In this document: positions 11,577 to 23,936 of the stretch, one piece after another
How positions within the stretch are numbered: position 1 is the first letter of the stretch
Layout of the letters: the number at the start of each line of letters is the position of its first letter
Source: Apostichopus japonicus
Lineage: Eukaryota > Echinodermata > Holothuroidea > Aspidochirotida > Stichopodidae
NCBI RefSeq assembly: GCF_037975245.1
Contig: NC_092572.1
Span: 31,097,989 to 31,161,988, forward strand
Length of the DNA stretch: 64,000 nt
Direction: 5' to 3'
Notes under the pieces: model-generated
What the model was told of the DNA's origin: nothing
The model's database searches: none
What the model saw: the letters and a program-made list of their open reading frames with translations, nothing else
Made by a program: the position numbers and the translations under genes

Positions 11577-13705
11577 AAATCTAAAGACTGTACAAGATGA
11601 GTTCAAGGTCTCATAATGCCTCCCACAGTGAATATACTGTACATCTCAACTAATACCAAACTAATTGAAATATAAACAACCATTAATCTGAAATTAAGAC
11701 ACACATTGAATCCTCAGTCAAACTTGAAGTAATACCACTACCAATCCACAGTCTGGTTTATATTTAATCGAGAAACAAGATTTATAATGATGTAACCCTG
11801 AAAGAGAATGGAGCCTGAAGAAAACATGATGAAGGATTCTGGTCACATAATTTAGGAACCAATGGTTCACTATACTGTCTATATGTTGATGAGTTTGTAG
11901 GATTTCTTAAATGTTGACATTGTTCTATCATTGATTGAGTTAGAGTACATAATTTTCTATCTGCAGACATTGATACAGTATGTATACTGTTATTTCATAA
12001 CATTTTTTTCTGTGCAGTCCTTGTGTGAGGGGGAGGGGTGGGGATTAGGTGAGGGCCACAGTTGTCAGTGAAATATGTGAGCAAAAATTACTCTTACTTT
12101 GGATTAACAAAGACTTAAAAAGTGGGTATGGTGACACAATTGTGCATGGAACTGTGCCTGGTTCTCAATGACACTGGTTTTGTGTTCACCTTACTTGAAT
12201 AATGCTTCTTTAGCCTCACAAGATGTCATTGTGAATCTTAGAACTGGTGTGCGACAGTTTATTAGGAGTTTGAAGAAAAATATAAAACAAAATAAAGGAG
12301 ATACAAACCCAGCCATAATCTTTGGCTGATATGATAGACATCTTTGAGATGAATACCAAAGGCAGAGTTGATTTGTATTTCACTGTCAAATTATATTTCA
12401 AATCATATTTCCAATATTTAAGCAAATGCTTAAAACAGTCATCTCTACTGTACTACAGTAAATAAACATCATAGCAAACAAAGTACATTTAAGTTCAAGA
12501 TTATATCCATAGTTGTGTGACCTTTGTGTGACCTACCTAACTTAATCAGGATGTTTTTTGTTTTTGTTTGATGGAGTGTTCATTACCAATACCTCTAATA
12601 CATAGCTCAGCAATACAGACTGAGTTGACTTTTTTAATGTTTTTACATCATTATAGAATATCTAAAATGGTATTTCAAGTTCTTGGTTTTAATCTGAAGG
12701 AAATAAATACCTAAACAGAAGACATATTTGTAGGTAACCCAGACTATTTTCAACAAACTAACAAGTTGTCTTCTAGTCTTACCATTCTGGGATTGTCAGG
12801 AGATCTAGAAGACTTTATTCATTTGAGTCTCAGGAGGCAATTTTTATTTCAGTTTGGCAAATGGTAAAATGTACCAGAGGGTTTTTAGCCAGCTATTGTG
12901 TCATGACCAGCTCATTACAAGCAAACAAATTACTGGATTAATCCAGCAAGAATCTGATCATTTTTATGTCCTTACAAGGGATTAATTATGTCAGTTGTAT
13001 ATTGAGTGGATGAGTTAAAACTTGATATAACATTATTTTAGTGAGAGGGAATGGAGATAAAAAAGTATTGCTTGATCTGCGATGCTATCCAAAAAATCTA
13101 CCACACATCTTTGAAACATTATCATTACTGTTGTACACTTACCATTGATGTCATTACCATCACATGGAGGAAATATCAGATGATGAACCATTCATTGTCC
13201 TTGTCAGCACAGTATGAACACTTCCATCAAAAACTAGTAACTACAGGTGGAATAGGTGATCCACTAATAGCTCACTTCAGGATAATTCAAGTTAACCTAA
13301 TGAAGAGAAAAGAAAGTGATGTGAATGAGAATTAAGTCTGAATGATAGGATATATTGAGAATGTCAGTCAGAAATAGATGTGTTTGTCTCTGGCTAACTA
13401 CCGTGTATACATGGACATTCACAGAGAAAAATACAGAGGAAGGAAAGTACACTTCAGTTTCCAATAACCAGGTAAGTGTAAAACAATTAATCAGTAAACC
13501 ATCAAACTTCAACCGGATTGTCCGTTGTTTAGTGGAAGTGGCATATACTGCAAAGGTGTGGTGCAGTGATATAATGAGCTCCCAAAGGAGAGTCCAACCT
13601 CACACAAACCCAACCATGCATGGTTTGGCTTGACTGAGAAATTTGTGAGATTTCGCACCTCTCTTTCCTATTGAGGACAGAATGTCTTTTGAATTTCCAC
13701 TCATC
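11577..13705. other. Segment present in copy A and absent from copy B
   Basis: Copy B passes directly from the equivalent of 11576 (ACTAATGCAACT) to the equivalent of 13706 (GAGGAGATAATTG) near 34360. About 2.1 kb is therefore extra in A or deleted in B. I see no obvious target-site duplication or terminal inverted repeat, so deletion in B is the simpler reading. It includes a possible terminal exon (11782-11960, minus) and a broken exon relic (13143-13296, minus). Confidence 0.7.
11782..11960 (-). CDS. Possible minus-strand terminal exon
   Basis: The minus strand reads TGTCTGCAG, an acceptor-like site, followed by a 58-codon open frame entered in phase 1 and closed by TAA at 11784-11782. 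The peptide begins RKLCTLTQSMIEQCQHLRNP and is hydrophilic, Ser/Gln/Asn-rich and without a recognised domain. The phase-1 entry matches the phase-1 exits of exons at 14349 and 15384, so it could be a last exon of the same gene. There is no copy B counterpart to test it, and the polypyrimidine tract is weak. Confidence 0.25.
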
Positions 13706-14348
13706 AGGAGATAATTGTATCTAATTTAGTGTGTCAGCTTTGGTGGATGTGTGTTTTTATATTATTTTTCTTCATTTAATGGCACCAGGCCCCTGGAGAC
13801 TGAATTGCCTACATTGACCTAGTTACACCACTCTCTGGGGGTACTCTTTCCAGATTTAAATCACCAAATGTTTATAGAGTACCCTGTTCAGCTGGTCAAT
13901 TGCTATCCAATATGGTCAGTTCTTTCCACAAATTTAATGAAGACACTTGTAACCTCAAAATATTGAGTTGAAAAAGTTTTGAGATAAAAAAGTCAAAATT
14001 TTGCAATTTAGGGACACTTTTTTTTTCCTATGTCCCTATTAAGCCACCGTACTCAAGTCGGTGAAGTTAGATCAATTTTTAGACCAATTAGAATTTTTAA
14101 AACCAACTGCAGTGACTAGCTCAGCAATGTATACAAACAAAACAAGCAAAAGTGATAATTCTGTATTCACAGCTGTATATACTCAGATGAGTAGGAAGTA
14201 CTGTATTTCCAATTGTGTTCTCTGTTTATAGTGGCTGGACTTACAAGGTTACTGCAAAGCTCTCCAAATCTTCAGTATATACAACTATTTCCTGGAACCT
14301 GCTTGCAATTTTGAGCACATGAGGACATGTCAGTAAAACAAATTTTAC

Positions 14349-14429
14349 TCTGTGGAATATATATCTGAGCCCTAGCCGGGTGCTTCAGAAGAGCTCTGTA
14401 ACATCTCTGAGACTTCTTGTCCTCTTCTA
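14349..14429 (-). CDS. Candidate minus-strand exon (YRALLKHPARAQIYIPQ)
   Basis: An 81-nt segment, open only in phase 1 to phase 1, bounded by an acceptor TTTTAAACTTAG and the donor CACAGA/GTAAAA. The peptide is EEDKKSQRCYRALLKHPARA followed by QIYIPQ. Copy B (35022-35102) keeps the same length, splice sites and frame with only two residue changes (KEDKKSQICY at the start). This is the best conserved of the small candidate exons. Family not recognised. Confidence 0.45.
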
Positions 14430-14837
14430 CTAAGTTTAAAACATGTAAATACATGTTAAAGAGAAAAATGTAACTTCTATGAAGTATAAATCTAAGCCCT
14501 GGTGGGAGTCCCTGGGGACTTAAGCTGAGGCATTTCCCCTTTCAGATAGTTAATGTTCTCTGAACATGATTTTGCAGCCCTAGTGGAGCCCATGGGGAGG
14601 GGGGGGGGTTGGCAAGTGCTCACCATCCTAATGGACGACAGTGCTTGCATCTTTGAATGCCCTCTAAGAGTTTTTATTTTAAACAGTATTTAGCTCTCAA
14701 ATATGCAAGGAAGACATGTTATCATGACATGATGAATTGATAAAGAGTGGCAGGGCAATATTACTTCCTTAACCATGCTTGCTAGCCAGCAGTTTGGTGA
14801 ATCAAGTCACAACAAACCACATTTACTTCATTCTTAC

Positions 14838-15008
14838 CATTCCTATGGAACTCTGTGCATCAAGAAGTGTAGGATACTGAAAGAAGCTTGATAGGTTCAT
14901 AGGTCCTGATCTCCTCAATCCAGTACAGTCTCTGTCTTCATATTCACTAGAGGGTTTCTTCCTCGGTTGAATTATTACGTCATGGAGCCGTTCGAGCCTC
15001 AGTGACTT
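14838..15008 (-). CDS. Candidate minus-strand exon, 57 codons, intact in copy A
   Basis: A 171-nt segment, phase 0 in and out, bounded by the acceptor TTTTGATTTAG and the donor GGAATG/GTAAGAATG. Only one of three frames is open. The peptide begins KSLRLERLHDVIIQPRKKPS, continues EYEDRDCTGLRRSGPMNLSS and ends FFQYPTLLDAQSSIGM. It looks like ordinary coding sequence in composition: charged, low in Cys/Trp, with a proline/serine linker. In copy B (35498-35666) the same region has a one-base gain, a two-base and a one-base loss, plus in-frame TAG/TAA, so it is dead there. Its phase 0 exit does not match the phase 1 entry at 14429, so an exon is missing between them or the grouping is wrong. Family not recognised. 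Confidence 0.5.
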
Positions 15009-15383
15009 CTAAATCAAAATTGAAACACTAACATGAAAGCAAATTAGTAAGTTATTCAGAAATTTCAGAAGACTTCAGAAACAAAAGGATACTCACAACA
15101 AAGAAAAACCCATGGTAGCAGTTCCACTATGATCCAATCATTGATCTTTTTAATTTTAGTGATTATACTTTATTACAGTGTTTGGTTTTTGAAGCTTTCT
15201 TAAAGTTCTTATGAACTTTTGCATTCAGTTAGCATGTGACACTAAAACAATCTTTGTGGGCAATCAACTTCACATGTTAGCTGTTAAAGACCCCTACACT
15301 TTTAGTAAGTAAATTATGTAAAAGTGCATATTTGATTTGTGATATTGAAGCTGAAGACACGTCAATAGGAAATTAGCATTTAC

Positions 15384-15458
15384 CAGCACAAACCCTGGAA
15401 ATTCTGGATATGTTCCAATAATGGGTTTGTCTTGGACCGGTTAGGGTGGTGTAAAGCA
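15384..15458 (-). CDS. Candidate minus-strand exon (LYTTLTGPRQTHYWNISRI)
   Basis: A 75-nt segment bounded by the acceptor AAGTACTGCAG and the donor GTGCTG/GTAAAT, open in phase 1 to phase 1 as LYTTLTGPRQTHYWNISRIS followed by RVCA. Copy B (36049-36123) has LYTTLAGPRQPIIGNISRIN in the same frame, but its donor has changed to GTTATG. A second frame is also open in copy A but has a stop in copy B, so I favour the phase-1 frame. Family not recognised. Confidence 0.35.
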
Positions 15459-16495
15459 CTGCAGTACTTTGGTGACACAAACTACAATAATGCTTGTATA
15501 TGATTGGAATATAGAATCTCAATCTCTGGAAAACCTTGCATTTCATTTGACCTAAGTTACTCACTGGCAGGTTAGCACTTAAATCCACAATATTTCAGGA
15601 GAGGAAACAACTCCAGAGTACTTTAAGAGTAGGTTTTTATGACTAAATTTGACTAAAACCTTTCAGGCAGTTGGATGATCTTGGAAGTGTAGAACACTTC
15701 TTCATTAAAACTAATATGATCCAAGTATTCTGAGGGGGGAAAACCTCCCCTTCAAGTTCAACTTGTAACCAACTAACACTGTAACAGGCTGGCATCACCA
15801 TATTTCAGCTACTCCTACATTGTGCTGAGCCTAGGTCAAGCTTTATGCTGGCATTGCGGTAGTATTGGATATTGTAACTAAAACCATTGGACTAGTACTA
15901 AGTTAGGCTCACTTTTCTTATATGACTAGAGAAGGCCTAAGCCATAACTTCAACGTTATGATGTCCCTGCCCTTGTAGGTACATAGCCTAACAATATGAA
16001 ACTTGAAAGGAACACAAGACATACGTGGGATTTCTTCTTTGACAATTGCAATATACTCAGTCTGTTTCTTTCAGTAATATGTTCACCATCTGGAATATAT
16101 TGCAATATCTTCAAATTTAGTAAGCCAGTACTGTAGCTTCGGGGAATCACACCGAACAAACAGGGAAGTATACAACCATACAGCCGTTCTTCAAACGCTG
16201 CTTTACACTGTGTCGTTGGTTTGTTTAGATTTTGAAAATGAGACTTGTTCAAGTCATTTCCATTGGCCACGAGGGAAATTCCCCTCTTTTTCAGATAATG
16301 ATCAATCTTCCAATTCAAATAATAGCAATTTACAACAAAATGGGAAATTCGTTAAATCTAAAAGTGAGGACTGCAACGATATGCTGCAAAATGTAAATTC
16401 ATTATTGACACCTCGACAATTTTCTGGTAATGATGCGTTCATAGCAGGCGCGTATCCAGGGGGGGGGGGGCGTTGGGGGCGCGCACCCCCCAGGT

Positions 16496-16612
16496 AAGAA
16501 AAAGAGGAGAGAAAAAAAAAAGAGAAGAAGAAGAAGAAAGGGAAAAAAGAGGGGGGAAAGAGGAGGAAGTAAGGGAAAAGAAAAAGAAGAAAAGGAGAAA
16601 AGGAGAAAAGAG
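16496..16612 (+). repeat. Polypurine (GA-rich) tract beside a G-run
   Basis: About 117 bases of A/G broken by a single T at 16570, directly after a G12 run and GGGGGCGCGCACCCCCC. It begins just beyond the right end of duplication copy A and is absent at the copy B equivalent. Long mirror-like purine tracts can form triplex DNA. The charged lysine/glutamate-rich open frame across it is a composition artefact. The preceding CAGGCGCGTATCCAGG looks like a hAT-type terminus, but I found no matching far end. Confidence 0.8.
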
Positions 16613-17389
16613 TAAATACGTGATTCAGATCTCTAAAATATGTAAAGAAAACCAATCTGTAAACTCCAAAGGGTCACCACGAGAGTTAAATCATTAAAAG
16701 CCACAGCTGAGAGATAACTGATCAAATCTACACAGGCCCGTACAGCAATTTGCTTTATTGACTTCTCCACATGGCCCTCTAACTAAACGTGGCAAGGAAC
16801 TTAAGATTCAATACCGTACCACTCACCGGTAGTTATTTGAAACCTGTAGTAGAGGTGCAAAGTAAGATTTAACTTAAATGTTATTACAAAACTTAATCAT
16901 AAAGAACAAAGTCAGTAACAGTGTAGGTTGATTCCACGATATATTAGAGTTTTGAAATGGATATGTTGTAGTTGACGGTGCAGGAAGGTTGATAGTGTAT
17001 ATAGTTTAATACATTTCGAAATTAGTGTTTTCTTGACATATGACGGTGCCTATCAACGTCTTGGACACTGTATGACGGAACTGCAGGCTAATGTATACCT
17101 TATCAGTAAAATATTGTCTTAAAGGGTAACTCTAGGCAGAATTTTTCGTATGGATATGTTTCAGTCCAAAAATATAATTTAGGTGCCAGAAATATATCAA
17201 TAGCTATTGATTGTTTTTAATGAGATTCACCTTATAAACTATGTTTTAACGCTGGAATGTTCCTTTAAGTCTTCAGAGATGACGAGTCACCCCCCTGAAA
17301 CAGGCCTACATGTTAACATTAATTCATTGATTTATAAATTACATGACCCTTTGACATATTTGAAATTTAGTGTAAAAATATCCCTTATT
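16613..17389. other. Non-coding spacer
   Basis: Nothing recognisable between the purine tract and the minisatellite. Plain AT-rich sequence. Confidence 0.5.
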
Positions 17390-19105
17390 GTTATCTAGGT
17401 TAGACAAATCCCTTATTGTAAGCTAGTGTAAACATCATATCCCTAATTTTAATATGGTGTTAACATATCACTTATTGTAAGCTAGTGTTAACATCATATC
17501 CCTTATTGTAATCTAGGGTAAACATCATATACCTTATTGTAATCTAAGGTATACATATCCCCTATTGTTATCTATGGTAAACATCATTTCCCATATTGTA
17601 ATCAAGGGTAAACAAATACCTTATTGTAATCTAAGGTATACATATCCCCTATTGTAATCTATGGTGGACATTATATCCATTATTTTAATCTGGGATTGAC
17701 ATATCCATTGTTTTTATCTGGGGTAAACATCATATCCCTAATTGTAATCTAGGGTTAACAATATATCCCCTATTGTTATCTAGGGTATGCATCATATCCC
17801 CTATTGTAATCTAGGGTAGACATATCCCCTATTTTAATCTAGGGTGGACATTTTATCCATTATTTTAATCTGGGATTGACATATCCATTGTTTTAATCTG
17901 GGGTAAATATATCCATTATTGTAATCTGGTGTAATCATATCCCCTATTGTCATCTAGAGTGGACATTTTTTATCCATTATGTTAATCTGGGATTGACATA
18001 CCCATTGTTTTCATATGGGGTAAACATATCCCCTATTGTTATCTAGGGTGGACATTATATCCATTATTTTAATCTGGGATTGACATATCCATTGTTTTAA
18101 TCTAGGGTATACATATACCTTATTGTAATCTGGGGTAATCGTATCCCCTATTGTAATATATGGTGGACATTATATCCATAATTTTAATCTGGTATTGACA
18201 TATCCGTTGTTTTAATATGGGGCAAACATATCCCTTATAGTAATCTAGGGTAAACATTATATCCCCTATTGTTATCTAGGGTATGCATCATATCCTCTTT
18301 TTTTAATTTAGGGTAGACATATCCCCTACTGTATTATAGGGTGAACATTATATCCATTATTTAAATCTGTGATTGACATATCCATTGTGTTTATCTGGGG
18401 TAAACATATCCCCTATTGTAACCTGGGGTAGACATATCCCCTATTGTAATCTAGGGTGGACATTTTATCCATTATTTTAATCTGGGATTGACATATCCAT
18501 TGTTTTAATATGGGGTTAACATATCCATTATTGTAATCTGGGTTAGACATATCCCTTATTGTGAGCTATGGTAAACATTTTATCCCCTATTGTTATCTAG
18601 GGTATGCATCATATCCCCTATTGTAATCTAGGGTAGATATATCCCCTAATGTCATCTTGGGTGAACATAATATCCATTGACATCCATTGTGTTAATATGT
18701 TGTAAACATATCCCCTATTATAATCTGGGATAGACATATCCCTTATTGTAATCTAGGGTAAACATTATATTCCATATTGAAAGCTAGGGTAGATATCATA
18801 TCCGCTATTGTAATCTAGCGTAGACATATCTTCATTATTTTCATCTGAGATAGACATATCCATTGTTTTAATCTGAGGTAGGCATATCCTCTATTGAAAT
18901 CTGGGGTAGTCATATTCCCTATTGTAATCTGGGGTAGACATATACCCTATTGTCATCTGGGGTGGTCATATTATTTATTGTAATCTAGTGAAGATATATC
19001 CCCTATTGTAATCTGGGTTAGACATATCCATTATTGTAATCTGGGTGGTCATATAATTGATTGTAATCTAGTGAAGATATATCCCTTTAGGGTAGACATG
19101 TCCCT
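17390..19105. repeat. Imperfect ~28-bp minisatellite
   Basis: About 1.7 kb of diverged tandem units built on CATATCCCCTATTGTAATCT followed by AGGGTAGA. Variant units (CATTATATCCATTATTTTAA plus TCTGGGATTG) recur in a fixed order. For example, a GGGATTGACATATCCATTG unit follows a TATCCATTATTTTAATCTG unit near 17690, 17870, 18065 and 18485. This indicates higher-order units of roughly 90-120 bp spread by unequal exchange. Confidence 0.9.
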
Positions 19106-21476
19106 TATCGCCATAAAGCGTCGTTTTTCCAATGAGTTTTGAGTTGCATCTGAGTAACTAACAGTCTACAGTATTAAGATCTATTGTACAGTCACTTTAA
19201 TTCATGGAATTCACTTGTTTATATGTATTCATTCTCAAAAAGTAAAAGTGTTATAGACATCCAACCTGCACTGTCAGTAGCGTGTTTTAATGTTCAACAA
19301 CATTTCGATATTACATTTCTAGTGCTTAAAATCATCCTTTAATTTAGCCTCTGGTTTTACAGTAGTCTTATTACTTAATTTGTTCGACGTTTGCTTTTGA
19401 TTTCTACCAGTACAAACATGTCAAACTTGCCGCGAAACAGCGAATTTTGCATAAGGGGCTGCGAGGTTTGAATTAACTGGGCCACAGAAGAGGACCCCTG
19501 GGTGGTAACACAGGGGTAGTCATATTTATTGTAGTACGCATGCGCGCTACAATATTGGAAATACTAGCCCTCTTCACCATATACAAGGCTGGCTGGTGAA
19601 TGCCAGCTCAATATATATTCTTCACAGCAATCTCAAGTTCACAGGTTGGCTACGCAGAAAAAAAATCCAGATCCAGATTTGCAAAGAACCGCGGCGGCGA
19701 ACAGTTAATTCTACACACGGAAAGACAATAGACCTCCTTGAGTGGCATCCTTCTTCAAAAATTGTTTACTTTGGCTCGTTATTCTAGAATTAATGAATAC
19801 AGGTAACATTTGAAAGCATTATAGTTAAAAACATCCTGCAATGAGTTGCAAGCAACAAATACTAATCGTATTCCGCAACGACTCGGTGTTATTTGGTGAT
19901 CTCGGGCACTTACAACTAGCCCGTAATGGCATGGCATTATATACTACAAAGTCATATGCTACGTATGTTACGTGTTTTGTGTCACGATGAACCAGGGCCA
20001 GAAATCGACAGGAGAGTGTCACATATGTACAATGATATATACTAGACCTACATTGTATTCGTTAGATAAGTCGTGCATTTGGCCTTCAGTATAAATCACT
20101 GTTTGTCCGTACAATATCGCTAACTAGGCGAGGATACAGTAACGTTAACATGTAGTACAATTTGACAAATGAGTGTCCAGGACTCTGTGTATTCTCTGTT
20201 ACGTCCGGAACATGCGTGAATCGTGATTGGCAACCGTTAATGTGCTTGGTTGTCCGGTTAATCTGTAATGGCTTTAGTCATAATTTCTTCGCTGATATTG
20301 CAGGCGCTTGCTAGCTAAAGTACTGTTTATAAATTAAGCCTGCCTTAAGTCTGCGTTAAAGGACCACACGCCGAACTGGCCTATTCGTGACCAAAATAAC
20401 TTCAAAAGGGTTGCAGTAACCAAAGACCCCTCCATTGAATATCAACAACTAACTCTCAACTTCACCGCGCACTACAATGCAAGTATTTGTGTACACATAC
20501 AGTTGTTCTAGTTATTTGTAGATTTTATCACATATGCAGACTAGATGTATCATTTACTTCAATACACGACATCCGTGTATTTGGCTTATGCTGCTTGGGT
20601 GTATCAAGTCTGTATCTTATTCCGTTAAGATGACCAGAATGAACTAATCAGTGCTGTTAGCTCTGGAATATTATTTTGTTTTCTGGTTTAGAAAAGGCCA
20701 ATTCATTAGGGGGAAATTTTTTTTATCTTGATGGCCCTTCAAGGCTACCTTAAAAATTTCATCGAGACGCATCTAGAATATGTTCCTCTTTTCCCAGTGA
20801 GAAAATAAATTGCATCTTCGTTATCCATCTTTCTAAAACCTGATAACTTAATACGTAATGGAATTGAAGCATCTTATCTTCAATCTAAAAAAGATATCTA
20901 GTCATATATCGTAATAATGATAATATCAACTAACTATGAAACAATTATACGATACCACGGGGCAAACTTCTTTTGATCTTTAAATTTGTTTGTTGTATAA
21001 ACAGTGACTGTCATACAACGGTAGTTAGGTAGGGCTACGTTATAAATTTAGTTTGTGGTACAGGCAAAGTAAATAGAGATAACAATATGCAAGCAAGTTC
21101 CTGATTAGGAAAGGCAAGATAGACGTGAACAAATATGTTAATATTAATATAGCAAGTTTATGATAACGAAAGATAGATACGAATATAAGTATATTCATAT
21201 TAAGAAGGAAAACAAAATACATTTTAAAGAACGTTTTTCCATGTTCCGATATGTAACATGTCAAGTGAAAACAGGTTTGGCTTTCTTTCTGGAAATCACT
21301 GGTTTATACTACTGAAAAACATGTTGCTTAAAGCAGCATTTTGCGTTTTGTCGCCGTTTTCCACTTTTTTTGACAAGTCCATCGATTTTTTTACATATAC
21401 CAAAACAGCAAACTAAGATATTAGCCAAGTATTTTCTCTGCCAAAAGCGTTGATTGGAGAGTAATTTAGGACATTT

Positions 21477-21727
21477 GCAGATAATGAGAAAAGTGTCCAT
21501 CGACAAATTAAACATTTAATAATAATCGCATACAGTTCGCCAACCATGGAGGTAGAACAGACCTCCATGCCCCAACCCACTAGTTTGAATTCAACCAATC
21601 ATGCAGATAATGAGAAAAGTGTCCACCGACATATTACACATTTAATAATAATCGCATACAGTTACCCCAACCATGGAGGTAAAACAGACCTCCATGCCCA
21701 ACCCACTAGTTTGAATTCAACCAATCA
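21477..21727. repeat. 126-bp tandem duplication
   Basis: A unit starting GCAGATAATGAGAAAAGTGT at 21477 repeats at 21603 with few changes. Each unit holds the hairpin-like GGAGGT...ACAGACCTCC and ends with GAATTCAACCAATCA. The extended open frame across it is a by-product of 126 being a multiple of three. Confidence 0.9.
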
Positions 21728-22449
21728 GAGATGCAGGTTAAATTACGAGCCGTTGCTAAAAATAGATTCAAAATGTCGAGTTGGTAACTTGGTACAACCA
21801 GCGAGCTGGACTCTAACAGCTCCCTGGTACAACTGGGCAGTTTCCATAACAACTCCCTGGTACAACTGCCATAGACAATCTACACAATCAAGCATGGTGT
21901 TGTATTACGTATTGGCCAATGAAGTTTCGTAGCTTTTAAATATTCATATTATGGGCGAGGTTTATTTGGATCCCAACGGAAAATATCTTAGAGAAAACAA
22001 AGTTGAAATGTGTAAATTTTTCGACTTTTATGCCACCATTTCAAGTAAGATTTGAATAGATAAGCTAGTTATGTATGTCGTTGTGGTATCGTGGAATCAG
22101 TGAGGTTGAGAAAAACCATAAAGACCCAAAATGCTGCTTTAAATAATTTATTATCAAGTTACAATGGATGACACGTTATTGACTTAAGTTAAATTTTACT
22201 GTTAGATAAACTTTGAGCTGAGTTTATCACATTGTTTTCACCAAGCCAATGTTTGTCAAGTCAAGTCACAAGTCTTTCGCTCAAGTCAAGCGCATAACTG
22301 AAGCTTATAAAGTCATTATAGATGTAAGCCTACTGATAATCAACGACCAATGCTCAACGAAGCATCTTTGTCAAGTGTTGCGGGTCCTGTAAATGACGTG
22401 TTTTAGTGAGTTCTTGTTACAATGCTATATTGGAGGCAACTCTTTTCTA

Positions 22450-22790
22450 CAAGAGTAGTCATATACACTAGGCAGAAACTGAACTAATCTTGTCCCCTAA
22501 TGGAGGGCAGGGGAGGAGCAGAGGAGTAGCTAGGGGAGGGGAGAGGCCCTTGAATATTTGTCTGTTACACCCAGTCATATACACTGGGCAGCAACTGAAC
22601 TTCAGTGTAAAACAGGTGTACTTTTACTCTCTCTTCAATACGCAAACATGACGTTAATACAAAATCACAAGATTAACTGATTCTGTACAGAGACTAACCT
22701 TGTACCATAACGGAGGGCAAGGGGAGGAGCAGAAGGGTAGCTAACGGGAGGGCAATAGGCCCTCAAATATTTGTCTGCCACCCCTTGTAA
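22450..22790. repeat. Imperfect direct duplication (TAATGGAGGGCAGGGGAGG)
   Basis: A segment around 22456-22575 (GTCATATACACTAGGCAG, GGAGGGCAGGGGAGGAGCAG, AATATTTGTCTG) is repeated imperfectly at about 22690-22785, with another partial match near 22570. No coding content. Confidence 0.7.
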
Positions 22791-23936
22791 GAATCAAAAC
22801 TGGAGTGACAGAGGTATACATTATAGTATGAAACATTATTGTCTGGGTTTCATAGTGTCTGTTGGTGTTAGTTGTACCAGGTGGCAACATCCGCTCCGAC
22901 TGTTATACAAAGTACGCAATATAATATCTGAGGGTTGCTCAGAAGGAACATTGATCACAGAAAATTATGTTAACACATTCTTGGCCGAAAAGAAACATGA
23001 CTTTACATGTTGAAATTTTGTGGTTTTATTTCTGGTATTTGATTTTTCTTATAGAACAATTTAGACTGATGGCACAAACTTTCGACGATTTATCGAAATT
23101 GTAACGTTTTCCTGAAGTTTTGACGTTCATCTAGAAATGTCGACACCAAACGTAAACTGAGAATATGAATTTAAGTAAAAATCGATCATTTGTTTAAATC
23201 GCATTGTTTCGCTAACAAAGGATCCAGCCGAATGACCCAATAATGTCATAAAGTACAATCGTAGATGAGTGGAGCTGATGTCATCAACACTGAACAATGT
23301 CACAAACTGAATATCTTGATCTAACAAGTGAACTAAGAGATGTTATGATGCACTTAACCCCTCCCCCCTTCCCCTATAGCCATTCCTTCCGACTCACACC
23401 GACCTTCCTTTGACACTCCAGGTATTCAGCATGTCGGTGCAACGAATATCACCTTTAATTTGTAGCGTGTTTTAGATTTCAATTCTAACCAGTACCTTAC
23501 ATACGGAGCAGTAGTACAACGTCCTTACTTAGTTTAATAGTTTAACTATAAATACAATGTACAAAACAACAATAACTCACACGTTGAACTTCAGCTGGAG
23601 TCTAACAATTTGTTATATTATACAAAACGTATAATTAAACAAGAATAAATGAACAACGGAAAACTGGCTGGGAATGATAGACAAAGAAACAGAGAATTTA
23701 AGTTTAAACAGTGAACAAACTATCAGCATCTCATGAATAATCATCAACCATATACATAAACATGAGAGAGTATTAATACATCATTAGCCTTAACTAACCA
23801 TCCTTAAAATTCATTACTTTAGGTGTTACATTGATGTTCTGTATGTAATGGTGAACATGTATTATGAATGGTTGGGCCTACATCACGGACAGAAACGAAG
23901 TATACAGTCTCTGGCCCTATACGCCTTCAAAGTTCA

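Larger units (their letters stand above)
7451..16444. repeat. Segmental duplication copy A
   Basis: About 9 kb that aligns in the same orientation with 30641-37090. Clear anchors by eye: 7451 with 30641 (CAGCCAGT), 9610-9730 with 32390-32520, 10800-10980 with 33665-33845, 13706-14480 with 34362-35165, and 16430-16444 with 37076-37090 (GCGTTCATAG). Copy A has about 960 extra bases around 8640-9600 and about 2.1 kb extra at 11577-13705. It carries several minus-strand candidate exons that are open here and partly broken in copy B. Confidence 0.9.
19106..23935. other. Non-coding region with small local duplications
   Basis: No exon could be supported. It includes the 126-bp tandem duplication at 21477-21727 and imperfect GGAGGGCA-rich duplications at 22450-22790. 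Open frames here (for example 21546-21932, 19596-19787 and 22771-23013) have no domain resemblance, and the first is created by the tandem duplication. Confidence 0.6.

Noticed and set aside
13051-13335. 94-codon plus-strand frame
   Set aside because: It overlaps a broken minus-strand exon relic and shows no domain. Treated as a shadow.
15956-16318. 120-codon minus-strand frame
   Set aside because: Copy B has several indels and stops in it, there are no splice signals, and the peptide has no recognisable features. It may be a 5' region but cannot be supported.
16302-16442. Minus-strand ATG with a 47-codon frame (MNASLPENCRGVNNEF) as first exon of the antisense gene
   Set aside because: It fits the position for a 5' exon and is broken after 25 codons in copy B, but I found no clear donor and the frame just ends in a stop. 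Support is too weak to list.
21546-21932. 128-codon frame
   Set aside because: It arises from a 126-bp tandem duplication, which preserves the frame. No domain or splice support.
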